A stretch of DNA of 64,000 bases from NCBI GenBank assembly GCA_015501055.1, contig JADNYV010000020.1, positions 310,001 through 374,000 on the forward strand, read 5' to 3'. Each line of letters begins with the position of its first letter. The first letter of the stretch is position 1. Source of the stretch: Mucidula mucida. Its lineage: Eukaryota; Basidiomycota; Agaricomycetes; Agaricales; Physalacriaceae. Under the pieces are notes generated by a model that saw only the letters and a program-made list of their open reading frames with translations, did not search any database and was not told the origin of the DNA. The position numbers and the translations under genes were made by a program. Shown here piece after piece: positions 23,101 to 34,575 of this stretch.

Positions 23101-23805
23101 ATCCTCTTCCCGATTATATCGAGGTTCTGGATGACCTGTGCCTTCCTAAGCTTCGACATACGAGTTACATGATTGGGATCTGGATCTTGAACAAAGGTCA
23201 GCTGAAGCCCCGCCGGAACCACCAGCCAGCTCCGATTTCAACTGCAGTGCCCGCAGCCTCTTCCAGTACACCTTCCCAGTCACCTCCCCAGATCCCCGAC
23301 TTGTCCGCGCTTGCAAATCTCTTGCCAGCCGCCCCCGCACCGGCATCTCAAGTTCAGTCTTCGGCCTTGGCGGCTGAAGTTGCTGCTTTGACGCCTGAAC
23401 AAATTCAGCAATTATTGCAGACGCTAGCGCCGTCATTGCCTTTAGCGCCTACACCACCACAGCCAGCTGTCATTCTCCGATGGCTGCGCCACCATTGGGC
23501 TGGTCTCCACCACCGGGCGTGCCACAAATAAATCCAATGTATCATAATTATCAGCCTCCGCCGCCGCCACCTGCGGCGATTCCTCAGCCATATCCTTCTG
23601 CACCACAAGTTCGACGAGATACAGTGTCGAGGTCTGGCCCTCCGTATAACGAACATCGAGGTGGTGGCGAACGTGGTAGGGGACGGGGAAGGGGACGGGA
23701 CGGGGACAGAACCATAACAACACTGCTGACCATAATCGTCCTGTCGATTCTGGCTGGCCGCGTCGACGACCAGACGGAACAAGTCCACCACCACGATGGC
23801 CTTGA
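20164..23805 (+). CDS. Bye1-like transcription regulator (PHD, TFIIS central domain, SPOC)
   Basis: Start at ATG 20164 (MSTRTTRAQAVAAS). Order of domains: a basic linker; a PHD finger (VYCTCKGSDDGRPMIECVEC, QDW, then FHFSCINLS, YVCSSCTDKTG) split by introns; an acidic Ser-rich linker; a TFIIS central domain (YCLTKLEEVFRSIFLRY; AKQFAKELEHCIFEIY; DRFRTLQFNLSKVDRVVLHK; GQITPKEISTMSSTDLAD); and a SPOC domain (PLWKTLFPSDTLTIAGRVP, HGLIFPWG, LPDYIEVLDDL, YMIGIWIL). This is the layout of yeast Bye1 and animal PHF3/DIDO proteins, which bind RNA polymerase II and histone H3 marks. The C-terminal tail is Pro- and Arg/Gly-rich (GGGERGRGRGRGR) and changes frame twice, near 23463-23475 and 23690-23705. 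Both shifts restore protein-like sequence ending SPPPRWP and TGA at 23803-23805, so I suspect sequence errors. Confidence 0.85.
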
Positions 23806-24101
23806 ATTGGGTTAGAGAATCTTGCTGTATTCTACTTTCTTATGTTTTTTCTATTTCCATGTAGCCTAGTATGATACAGAATTATGTACTTTTATGTTCC
23901 TCGGCTTTGTACACGTTGTGATCTACGTACTCAAGCTTGCGTTGTGATCCTTTTTGGGATTCGGCTCTTTAATTCCATCTCTCTTTTCTTATGGCGAGCA
24001 TTGGCAGCGTTTTCCTTGGGGATTCCAAACGGATTCGCGTGCTGTCGTCATCCACACCGCCATCATCGCCACCACCAACATCTCCTAGCGGCGTGAGCAT
24101 A

Positions 24102-25004
24102 ATGTCCGGTATGATGTCTGGCATGTCCTCGCCCCATTCACCGCCGCCTCCAAGCGCATCGCCGCAGCCGCCTCGAATAACGTCGCCCTACCCAATCCAC
24201 CACCGCCCATTGCGCCAGAGCTGTCGTTGGAACTGCGCTTCGGTGGCTCGAGGCCATCGTGTACGGCGTCAAACAGAATAATGGGAAGGGCAAAGGAAAA
24301 CTAGCATCCGACCAGACCCTGCTCCGCGCTGCAGACGGTCTACAACGCAAACTCGACGCCGCCGTTCAGGGAAACGACGGACTCAAACGCTTCATGAGCC
24401 AATGTACGCGCTCCTTTTATCGCAGGCTGCTCATTTCACGGACTAAGTATAGTGTACAGATGACAAGCACGCCCATCTCCTCACGCCCTCGTTTGCACTG
24501 GCTGGGCTCCTGCCAGACTCGCCGGTGCATCACAACTTGTCCCACGAAGCATTGGACGCGCTAATAACCGAAATGGAGAACGACATACGGGCTGCAGATC
24601 GCGATATGCAGGAGGTGGAGGCGCTACAGAAGAAAGGTGTAACGGGTGCCGGAAACCTTGCAAGTGCGTCGTAATCTTTCTCTAACAACAGCATGGATGA
24701 TGACCGGTCTCTATAGGCTATGAAGCACTGGAGCCGCGTCTTGAGGCGTTGATGAAAGCGCACGACGAGGATCTCGCGATGGCAGCTGCGTTGGAGAAAC
24801 GAATTGCGTCAATAATGGAGCGGCACGCGACACAGGTCAGAGTCATCCAATAATTCTTATCCTATCACTCAACTCGGATGTTACCAGATTGATGCGCTTT
24901 CTGAGCTCTTTGTGGCATGGGATGATACGCTCACAGACGCAGAAGCCAGGGTCTCAAAGTTAGAACGGGAGCGGGATGAACGGCGACGGCTTGGATTAGA
25001 ATAA
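24102..25004 (+). CDS. Dynactin p24 (DCTN3/RO-3)-like subunit
   Basis: A small, mostly helical protein of about 210-220 residues in five exons. Landmarks match DCTN3 in order: ELSLELR-RWLEAIVYGVKQ near the start (DCTN3 has an equivalent ERWVYG), a helical region DGLQRKLDAAV, YDKHAHLLTP, EALEPRLEALMKAHDEDLAMAA, and a C-terminal ELFVAWDDTLTDAEARV comparable to the FVQWDELL..LE of the human protein. Dynactin p24 sits in the shoulder of dynactin, the dynein cofactor for nuclear and vesicle movement. Two one-base frame changes lie in the first exon: one extra C in the CCCC at 24132-24135, and one missing base at 24240/24241. Correct reading of both gives a continuous N-terminus. The start could be 24102 or 24123. 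Stop at 25002-25004. Confidence 0.65.
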
Positions 25005-25237
25005 CTTTACCTTTCTCTTCAATTGTTCTGATTTTGCTCAGGTAGATAAATATCACAGATAATTCAAAGGAAGGTGTACAGTACAAGACGAGTGCCAAGT
25101 GATTAAAGGAAAGTGAATGGTACAATGAACATGTGTGCAAGAACCATAATGAAAGAAATGAGAGCAACGTCCAAAGCAAGAGCCATCTCCTATCCGCTTG
25201 TGCTCGACCTGGGTGCACGATGGATTCAACCTTGCGG

Positions 25238-28200
25238 TTAATTCCTCAGAGAAGCCTCCAACCTAAAATCAGAACCAAAAGCGCCGTCCATTTCGTCTAT
25301 GAGCTCCCAATAACGGTCAAGAATGTCTCCTTCTTCCACTTCATCATCAGCGAATACCCGAGCAGGTAATGAAGGCATTTATGTTGAATTCGCGCTGATT
25401 CAACATCATGTCTCCATGTTCGTGATCCTCAGAGGCGGAAGGTATATTGGATGAGTCTTGGATTCAACTTGGCCCTAAAAACGATATTACAAGCCTGAGC
25501 GTGGCGTCCGAACGGAAAGAACCTACCCATCGAGGACACGTATAGGCATACAAGGATAGAGATCCGAGCAAGCGGGCGAATAACATTTTGTGAGCATAGG
25601 GATGATCCCGCTTGGAAGCTTGTCTTTCGTCTCATCTTCCGAAAAGCAATAGACATTTTTTTGTCGATACTCTGGAATAAGCCTTGTAATCGAAGACTCC
25701 AGACGATGTCAGACGCCAGCGTCGCAAACGGTAACGGGCATCTAAAGGATCGTGTAGTTGTCTCAATCGTGCTTCGATGGTGCGCTAGTGATGTTCTGTA
25801 TAAATGTAGGCAACCATCACGAGAGCAAGACTTACGACGAGGTCCTTGTTGGTGAACGATTCCGATACAGCCCGTCCTTCGGCATTTTCCTTTATAAGGC
25901 AGAGATGGCCGACAAGGAGCAGCGCTGCACTTCCTCTTCGTCCGCTTCCTCGGGTTTATCTTCGCTCACGGCAGTATCGACCTCTTGCGTCAGTGGAGAG
26001 TCCATGGAAGCATATTTCGGAAGATGTTCTGAACGAGAATGTCTTCGGTTTACGGGGAGACACGAGCAGGTCGGAGTCAAAGAAAGAAGACGCCGAAGAA
26101 TCGATATCCTCCTCCTCCTCTTCGTCCTCAGTTGAGTGAACGTAAGATCCCGACGAAGAAGAGTTGTTGTCGTCCCAATCTTCATCCGGCCCCTGAAATG
26201 CATGTACAAGCGGTAATGTCGAATCCGACAATTCATGGGCAGCTCGGATTTCGCGAGCAGCTACGGCTTCGTAATACCGCGTTTTTGCTGCGCAATAACA
26301 GAAAGATCAAGGCTTGAGCTGGTAGGGCCAGAATCCGGTAAGTCAAAATGAACACGTTTCTTGCTCCCTTTGTACTGGTACTCTCCTCCTCCTTTCCACA
26401 TCGCCGTCAGAGGAGGAGTCGAGCTGGGGTACGTATTCGTCGAACTCCGTGACATTTAGGCTAGGTATAGGTACCTCGAGCATGGGCAATGTCTGGAGAG
26501 GAGGCTGCAAGAACGTAGAGTCAGTGCCGACTGTAAGCAATAAGATATTTTGCCTAACGTGTGACAATTCTTTTAGAACGCTAACAACATCTTTGGTGGA
26601 AGGTCGATCACCGAATTTTTCACTCCAACACGATTGCACGAGCTGCCAAAATTTGTCCGAAAGAATTGGATCGGTATACGTCGGTCGGTCTGGGCGTTGG
26701 CCTTGAGTGACCTTCAAAATGATCGCAGGATCGTGGAAGATGTCGTGGAAGGGAACACGGCCAGTGTATAGCTACTGGATATATGAGTCACTAGCCACGA
26801 TAACATCGAGATTTTACCTCGAGACAGACACAGCCAAAAGCATAGATGTCACTTGCGGGTGTTAGCCGGAATCGTTCCATTCCGAATCTTTGCGGCATAT
26901 ATAGCTCTGGTGCCATCCATCGCACAGAACCTTCATGCCTGGAAGTGTACGTTGCAGGTGTGGCGTCATTAAAACGGTCAGTCCAAAGTCTGTCAAGCAA
27001 GCTTGCCATGAATCGTTGATGAGGATATTGGACTATAGAGCAGGTCACTTACGAAACACAACTAGCGTTGATACGACGTACCCCACGAAGATCGCCATGG
27101 ACGATGTGTGAGAATGAAGGTATTCCAAACCTTGTGAGATTTCGTAAAGCTACGTTCCTTGTGAACAAACTTTCAAAGGATCAGCGGGGTACCCACTCGC
27201 TTATTGACGCAAGCTCTCCCATTATCAGCAAGATGCTTGAGCACAGTACCATGCCTCATCCATGGCGACACCATACACAGACAGTGGGAAATTCCTCGCC
27301 GACGATACCCAGAAAAGGAACGATATAAGCGTGTCTCAAGCTCTGCCACGTCAAGGCTTCTTGACAGAATTTCTGAAAACAGGCAAATGTTACTCGAATT
27401 ACGGCAGGAACAGAAGAAATTCACTGACGCGCCGTTTCTGAGGAGGTCGGCATCCCTTTGGAATATCCTCATACGCTTCAGGGCCACTACCGCACCTTTA
27501 TAAGTACCTCTGAAAACGTCGCCGAAGCCACCTCCGAACGTGGCATGCTCGTCACTGCGCGTGACGCCCTCTATGAATAGTTTGGAAGGGAGCTTGTAGC
27601 AGTTTGCGGACAACTTTACGAGCAGTCGACGCGCATGGGCGGTCTCAGCGGGATCGCGAAAAAGGAAACCTCGATCTAGGACCTTTGGTTTTTGTGAGAA
27701 AAGTCAAAAGCGAAATATGGATGGAGACTTGCATCTTGAACAACGTTCAAAAAACTCTGAGCTTCATCTCCTTCCAGTGCAATGACAGCCTCTCGATCAG
27801 CATCTGAGAGTGATACGCGATGAAGTATTTCGGCTATATCTGTCTCGTCTGCTTGCAATGCTCGCCGGACACGTGGGTCTTCAGATAATCCCAGGACAGA
27901 CGCGACCTTGAGGTCTTTTGAGCACACAATGTAAACAGTGAGTTCGTGTTACTGCACCTGTAAGAGACTGCCACGATATATGTGGCATCGTACAAGAGAC
28001 GTGACCGCATCAAATGAACGCAACGATTCTGCGTACTCAGTCAAGGTTTCAAGGACACTAGAATCATACATTAGCCTCTCGGAGGATAGAGTCTACGGAA
28101 TGAGAATGGCGCACCTGTTAGTAGTCGTGTTATTCACTGGAGAAACTTCCATTAGTAACAGAGACATCAGGTTCTGTTCGGAATCGGTACCACGAAATAG

Positions 28201-29255
28201 AAAGATGAATGAATAACCTACATGGTACAAAGGTTTAGACGCACTCTCCACGCCTGGAGCCGGTGACATAGTCACTTCGATCTGTGAAAGACGCACAGGA
28301 ACCTCGTCCGAGATCTGGACTTCAGCTTGTTCGACAGTGAACTCTTCATACTCGGGTGCCTTCTCGTCGCTGGGAAGAAGCTCGGACCGCACAGAAGGAA
28401 AAGGCAATGGCCGAGGATATTCACCCTCTGTGTTTTCTCCGAAAGACACAGAGGGCGCAAAGGATGCTTTCCCAGAGGAATATGCTGTTGAGTTTTGGGG
28501 CGCAGGAGATGGAGTGTGTACACTTTCTGCGTATGAAGGTGGTAATACAGCCGTACGATCTTCGAGTTCGGGTTCCGGTGTTTGAGTAGATTCCTCGGCG
28601 TCGTACGATTTGCTACTGAGTTCACTCTCTCGGTCCCTTCCTGAATTGTATCGATCCTGGGCGTTAATATCGTCCCCTCCCATTGATATTGTAGGCTCCT
28701 ACATACGTCTCACCATGAGTTTTCATCATGACGAACTAGACATCGGTACCATACCTGGGCTTCGGTAGACTGAGATGTTGTTTCTTCGATACTGGCAGCA
28801 TGAGGAGGCGAAGGTGCTGATTTAATACTAGACGACGTCCTTGGCCGCTTGGTGATGTGAAGAAACTCCAGTAAGCCCAGGACGCCTCTCCTCGCCTTGT
28901 CGTTTCGTTTTGAGGCTTTTCTGCGTGGTCCCCTTGGCGGCTCGCGATGGTTTTGCGATCCTAATGCAACTGGGGGATCTTCGTGGGGAGGGGAGACAGG
29001 AACTGAGGAATCTGATGCAGCATCGTCTATGCATCGTCATTAGACGACGTGTTTGGTTCCGCGGAAACGACACTTGGTTGATCAGTCAACCCAGGGATGG
29101 ATATAAAGTAGTTGGCGCCAGCCAAGTCAGTGCCTCCGTCCGCATAATATTGAGCCCAAGCTTGGACATTCGGGTCCTCGTAGACACCGTCTGGATGTAG
29201 GATACTTGGGCGCGATTAGACGGCGTTGAGGGAGCTCGGAAGAAGTGTCAGGCAT
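25238..29255 (-). pseudogene. TKL-type protein kinase gene, multiply frameshifted
   Basis: Pieces of one minus-strand gene can be followed from ATG 29255 to TAA 25240-25238. In order: an N-terminal region (YEDPNVQAWAQYYADGGTD, PPSYAESVHTPSPAP), a helical part (SLSDADREAVIALEGDEAQ), kinase glycine loop FGGGFGDVFRGTYKG, VALKRMRIF, LCMVSPWMRHGTV, IVHGDLRG, DFGLTV, SVRWMAPELY, SDIYAFGCVCLE, CWSEKFGDRPS, and an acidic C-terminal tail ending FGSDFRLEASLRN. This is the tyrosine-kinase-like type expanded in Agaricomycetes. I count at least seven one-base frame changes, e.g. at 26282-26286, 26393-26395 and 26971-26974. The catalytic loop after HGDLRG also lacks the usual Asn before DFG. Either the gene is decaying or both decay and sequence error are present. 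If functional it may be a pseudokinase. Confidence 0.6.
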
Positions 29256-30147
29256 GTTAGAAATGAATGTGCGGAGAGGGTATCATGGGAAGAAGAGTTA
29301 ACGACGACTGAAATTCTGCGTTGGAAGGTTAAGGCGTCAAAGCGAGGCAGTGCAATACATGAAGGGTTGATGGACAGCTCGCAACACATTCGGCGCTAAA
29401 TTGCCACGTCGCGTGCAGATTCGCTGCCCTGACACAAACTGCATTGAATAGCACTGCAGTGACAGCACAGATCCGGCACAGACCGTATGCACAGAGATTG
29501 AGAGTAACTCAAGGTGCCGTAGCACTGCCACTGCCATTAGAGCGCGATGAAGTCATGTGATGAACGTCGCCTTGCCCAATGCCCATAGTCTCGGGACCCG
29601 ACTGAGTGAGGTGTATGAAGAGAGTCGTTCCTACCACAATGCCCATACGATACGTCTCGAGCATCGATGCTATGCACATTGGGACTACTTGTGCGTAGTT
29701 GACTACCAGGGTCTTGCGCGCGCGGCACTGTTAACTTTCTAGTCTTGTTAGACTTCAATCCGATGGAAAAGGTATCAAGTCCGCCCAATATAACTGAGAA
29801 AGCTTTGGCTACTTAAATTCATCTAGAAATCCGTAAATATGACGATTGAAGCTTGGATTCAGTAGCGGTGTACTTGAACGCTCCCGCTGACCGGGGAGAT
29901 TTCGGATTGTATGCCGGGCCGGGCGCCGGACCTCTCCCACTTCCTCTGAGCATGCTTCGGAAAAATTTGCTGTTTTCTATGGTCTCGTGGGTGCCCAATA
30001 TTCAAAATTCAGGCCAGAAGCGGGCTCAATCTGAGCCTGCTCCTGCGCCGCCACGCTGCCGAACAGGAATCTGTCCGCTTTACGGAGAAATATCTTTGGG
30101 CCCATATAAGGCCCAATCGCTATCTTGCCTTCATCTCTCATACAGTC
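29256..30147. other. Divergent intergenic region with promoter of the arabinitol dehydrogenase gene
   Basis: Between the divergent kinase locus and the dehydrogenase. It ends in a TATA box (30104-30110). A CCGGGG at 29891-29896 matches the SYGGRG consensus of the carbon-repression factor CreA/Mig1, plausible for a pentose-catabolic gene but short enough to occur by chance. No gene seen. Confidence 0.4.
30104..30110 (+). promoter_or_regulatory. TATA box of the L-arabinitol dehydrogenase gene
   Basis: ATATAAG within cccatataaggccc, 37 bases before the end of the leader and the ATG at 30148. Confidence 0.5.
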
Positions 30148-31687
30148 ATGGTCACCCAGAATCCCGAGATCTACGACCCTCGCAAGATCCTCCAGCATCC
30201 GAGTTCAAAGTCTTGTCTGCTGGCGAGAAAACCGACAGTGATGCAACATCGCTGCATTCTACAACCCGGCCCACGAAATTCATCTTGTCCAGAAACCCAA
30301 GCCTAAGCCAGGCCCTGGGCAAGTCTTGCTCCACGTCCGAGCCACCGGTATTTGCGGGTCAGCCGTTCTTGTTTTCCCGCTTTTGTACGCGCCTGAACAG
30401 TGATATTCAGGAGCGATGTTCATTTCTGGCGTCACGGAGCCATCGGGTCCATGATCGTGACCGATGAGGTGGGTCCATGTTTACTGCACTTTATGCTCTA
30501 ATTCAATTGCATCGACAGTGCGGATCAGGACACGAGTCCGCCGGAGAAGTGGTAGAGCTTGGTGAAGGTGTTACCGAATGGAAAGTTGGTATGTGCCATG
30601 CAAACTATCTTGTTTTCAGCTCTAAATCACGACTGGCAGGCGACCGTGTCGCAATGGAGGTTGGCATACCGTGTTCCCAACCATCTTGCACACCATGTCG
30701 AACGGGCAAATACAACGGCTGCCCTGATGTGGTTTTCTTCTCGACTCCTCCGTACCACGGTAATTTGATCTCGAGTGCAGAAATGTCGCGTTCGTTGAAT
30801 CCGTGCTGCTAGGAACACTCACGCGCTGGCACGTTCATCCCGAGCAGTGGCTCCATCGGCTTCCTGACAATGTTTCCTTTGAAGAAGGCGCGTTGTGCGA
30901 ACCTTTGGCTGTCGCGCTAGCCGGAATTGACCGATCTGGCCTTCGCCTTGGAGACCCGCTCCTCATTTGGTTCGTCTTTAGACGTTTAGTGCGCTTTATG
31001 TTAACAATTCATCAGTGGAGCTGGTCCAATTGGGCTTGTTTCGCTACTCGCCGCCCGTGCAGCAGGAGCTGAACCAATCGTAATCACCGACCTTTTCCAG
31101 AGTCGACTTGATTTCGCGAAGAAACTTGTCCCTGGTGTCCACACTGTCCTCATTGAGCGCGAATTATCGCCTGAGCAACAAGCGATTAAGATAAAGGCTG
31201 TCGCTGGCAGAGAATTAAAACTCTCTTTGGAATGTACTGGGGTTGAAAGCAGTATATCGACTGCGATCTTCGTATGTCTCGCGTTGATGTTCTAACAAAC
31301 GACTCACCCTCTCGTAGTCCGTTCAGTTTGGTGGCCAAGTCTTCGTTATTGGTGTTGGCAAGAGCGAGCAGAAGGTAAGCATTCTGACTTGCGATATCAA
31401 CTACCCTCTCAAACACTGTTGCAGTTCCCCTTCATGCACCTCAGCGCTAACGAGATCGACCTCAAATTTCAATACCGATACGCAGATCAGGCAAGTCCCC
31501 AACTGTACACATCGCACTCTCTTACTCTTGTATCCAGTACCCCAAGGCTATTCGCCTAGTAGCTGGAGGACTGATCAACTTGAAACCATTGGTGACGCAT
31601 CGGTTTGCGCTGGAGGAGGCTGTCTCTGCCTTCCATGTTGCTGCCGATCCAGCTCAAGGTGCTATCAAAGTTCAGATTCAGGATTAG
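30148..31687 (+). CDS. lad1: NAD-dependent L-arabinitol 4-dehydrogenase (LAD; MDR family)
   Basis: Zinc-dependent medium-chain dehydrogenase of the polyol branch. Catalytic zinc ligands are in GICGSDVHFW (Cys) and CGSGHESAGE (His-Glu). The structural-zinc cysteines lie in CSQPSCTPCRTGKYNGC, and the Rossmann motif is CGAGPIGLVSLLAA. Signature segments of fungal LAD and its sorbitol/xylitol relatives follow: LSTPPYHGTL-like, LECTGVESSI, FGGQVFVIGVGK, DLKFQYRYADQ and GAIKVQIQD. It should oxidise L-arabinitol to L-xylulose in the fungal arabinose pathway; xylitol or sorbitol dehydrogenase activity is an alternative. About nine introns, one with a GC donor (31491-31537). The N-terminal 35 residues need two one-base corrections, near 30184 and 30245, to join MVTQNPEIYDPRK to IAAFYNPAHEIHLV. 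Stop TAG 31685-31687. Confidence 0.85.
31491..31537 (+). other. GC-AG intron in the LAD gene
   Basis: 47 bases, donor gcaagt after GATCAG, acceptor ccag before TACCCC. Splicing here restores the family sequence FQYRYADQ-YPKAIRLV; using the nearby GT instead would break it. Confidence 0.8.
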
Positions 31688-32179
31688 TGAGGTTATGCAT
31701 TATATAGACTTGAAAGAGAGGAATCATGATAGAATTCTACAATCTATCAATGGAACTACTGATGAGTAGAATGCTCTGGATGGGATTTATCGGTTTGTAA
31801 AGTGCTAGCTCGTGAAGAAGTGGGGTGATATCGCGTCTACACCAGCCCAGCTTAACCGACATCCTGAGCGCGATCTTGGAGTGCCCTAAATAGATGCACT
31901 GTGGCGTCTACAGCTGCGTAAGTGTCTCAGCACCGTAGCAAAGCCAGTGTAATGTACTTGATGGCGTGCAGCTTTGAACTGCGCAAAGTCACGGAAAACC
32001 CCGAGAGCCGAGCCACGGGCTGATCGTCGTCAGCAGTAATACCACATCCCGCTACGCGCATCTTCACACGAGCATTGACAGGCAGCACATAAAACATTGA
32101 AATGCATCGGAATTCCTGCATCTCCGCTTTCTTGTCTTGCCGTCATGTCAGCTACTGCGGCTCTCGAAACTCATTGGGC
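31688..32179. other. Intergenic region
   Basis: About 490 bases between two plus-strand genes. A minus-strand ORF at 31927-32121 has no recognisable content. Probably the 3' UTR of the dehydrogenase and promoter of the P450. Confidence 0.4.
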
Positions 32180-34459
32180 ATGGTCCTTCTTGAGACATTG
32201 AGCTATCGTCATGCACTATACGCGTTCTTTGGCAAGTCTTTACTTTGACTGAATGAATAGGGACTAATTCGACGTCCTCTAGTGTACATCGCGTATAAGA
32301 TCGTTCATCGACTGTTCCTCTATCCTTATCTTTTGTCTCCTTTGCGCTCAGTGCCCGGACCGCCCCTGGGAAATCCTTTCCTGGGCCAAGCCTCGAAGTT
32401 ATCTGCCGAAGATTCTGGTGAATATCAACGCGAATGGATCAAAGAACATGGTTCAATCATCCGAGTCGTGGGCCCAATAGGGATGGAGCGCCTCATGTTT
32501 CTCTCGCCGGAAGCCCTGCAACAGATCCTTGTCAAAGGTTGGTTAGACTATCCACGGGTAAGAAAGCACATGTTGCTGTCACCGTCCGTTCACTGGAGCA
32601 ATCTTTGTAGCCCAGGTATCTTCGGAAGATTTTGGGCATGGTCACGGGCTATGGTCTATTGACTGTCACCGGCGACGAACACAGGCAGATGCGGAAAGCT
32701 ATGAATCCAGCGTTCTCCATAACCAATCTTACAGCGCGTAAGTCCTTCCGTGGAATGATGCCTTTTCCACGCTGAAAGTATACAGAGACCGACATGTACT
32801 ATGAACCGATTGAAGGGTATGCTCTCTCTCTCTGTCCTGACACTGAATCTTATTCGTTCGCATCAGCCTCATTGAGGTTCTGACGTCTGAAATTAAGGCT
32901 CAAGACTCGCAGGAGATAGCTAGCTCACAAGTCATGATGTATGAGTGGCGTACGTATGCTACTATACATCCCAAGTTCAAGACTGACACGGGAGACTAAG
33001 TGAGCAAAGTCACTCTAGACATTATTTGCGAGACTGCCTTTGGCTACCGTACCGACTCCTTGCATAACCCCCACAACGAATTGGCAGAAGCTTACGAGCA
33101 CCTCCTCAGCCTGCAATCTAGTCTGTCTCATAACGCATTCGGCATTTAGCGCCTAATCTTTTACATAGGCTCGAACATGGGGAAATTGATTCTTTGCATG
33201 TCCATACCGGGTGGCCCAAGGTTTCTGGCCTCAGAATGGGCCTATGAGCATCGCTCTTGGTTCCGATTACTCTCTACGTTTGGTAAGTTCTTGCTCTCGA
33301 TTCTTATCAGACTCCCTTATGTCAATCAGCCCCGCTCGAAACGCTTCTCGATTCAATGCATACCATAAGACGGATCTCAGCACAGATGCTTGCTGAGAAG
33401 ATACGTGAAACCTCGGGGATCACTATCGATGACATGCATACCAAGAAGGATATCATGAGTCTTCTGGTCCGGGCTCGCCAGGCTGATCTCACGAAGGATG
33501 GCGCCTATTCAATGACGGATGAAGCGATGGTGGATCAAGTGGTATGTTTTCACTCTAGATGTTATCATTGTAGCAACGCCACAGTGACACGTGTTATAGC
33601 TCACTTTCCTCGGAGCCGGTCACGAGACAACAGCGAGTGGTCTGAGCTGGGTACGTTGAGCGAGTTGATATGCGATTGCGTCCGTTCTCACCCTTGTAGA
33701 CACTTTGGCTGCTGGCGAACAATGCCGAAGTACAGCAACGATTACGCGATGAAGTCACTCCTGTCCTCGAAAATAACCCGCGACCAGATTATAGAACGTT
33801 GAAGGAAATGCAGTACCTCGACTGTGTCATGTAAGCCGATATACCTCGTAGTGCTTTGTTCGTCTCAACGTCCCCTCTTCGCCTAGCATGGAGGGTTTAC
33901 GTGTTATGCCTCCCGTTCCAATTACCACACGCAAGGCAGCGAGGACAGACTACATCGAAGGTGTTCTCGTACCGAAGGGAACCCTCTTGCACATTTGTGT
34001 ATGTTCAGAGTCTTGCCCAACGTCAAATGAATGCCTTTGACGTGTCTCCTTAGATTCGTTCTATCAACACCTGGGAGGCCATTTGGGGAGACGATGCGGA
34101 AGAGTACGTTACGCCAGCTGTCCGAGATATGTGGGTCTGACCTGGGTTAGATTCCGACCCGAGCGTTGGCGGGACCTACCAAAGGCTTACGATCCAGCGT
34201 TCTCCTTTCTTCCTTTTATCGCTGGACCTCATGCTTGCATTGGAAAGACGATGGCGATAGTCGAAATGAAGGCCATACTCGCAGCGTTGATCGCGAACTT
34301 CGAGTTCCGTCCGACTTATGAAGGTCAAGTCGCCAAGCCAGCTGCAGCAATTACTATGAGTGAGTTACCAGGAGATAAAGAACTTCGCGATGAGACTGAC
34401 CATCTGCAGAACCTACTGATGGCATGCCACTCAGTATTCGTCGCATCTCCCACAAGTAG
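32180..34459 (+). CDS. Cytochrome P450 monooxygenase
   Basis: N-terminal membrane helix (LSYRHALYAFF-VYIAYKIVHRLFLYPYLL), hinge SVPGPPLGNPFLGQ, GWLDYPR, VTGDEHRQMRKAMNPAFS (C-helix), I-helix FLGAGHETTASGLSW, K-helix EGLR (ExxR), FRPERW, and the haem-binding loop FLPFIAGPHACIGK with the thiolate Cys. All key P450 elements are present, so the enzyme should be active at the ER with a P450 reductase. About fourteen introns, giving many short exons. The first intron has a GC donor (32232-32282). The C-terminus is spliced: ITM-KPTDGMPLSIRRISHK, stop 34457-34459. It resembles the large fatty-acid/alkane-hydroxylase-like P450 families of Agaricomycetes; substrate unknown. Its neighbour LAD is on the same strand but a joint pathway is not implied. 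Confidence 0.9.
32232..32282 (+). other. GC-AG intron in the P450 gene
   Basis: 51 bases, donor gcaagt, acceptor tctag. Splicing joins HALYAFF to VYIAYKIV in frame. No GT donor in the neighbourhood gives an open frame. Confidence 0.75.
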
Positions 34460-34575
34460 AAGTCCAACTTGAAGTAATCAAATTGGATGTATGTACCACT
34501 TATCAAATGGAGTTATTCGTGGTTTTCCGTTCATTCCTCTTTTTCGCAATATAAAGGCGTCGCCCAACAAGGTTC

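Noticed and set aside
28424..28455. 10-bp inverted repeat ccctctgtgt / acacagaggg
   Set aside because: Lies inside coding sequence of the kinase locus and is short enough to be chance.
30148..34459. LAD and P450 as a metabolic cluster
   Set aside because: Only two same-strand genes with unrelated chemistry; no transporter or shared regulator pattern supports a pathway.
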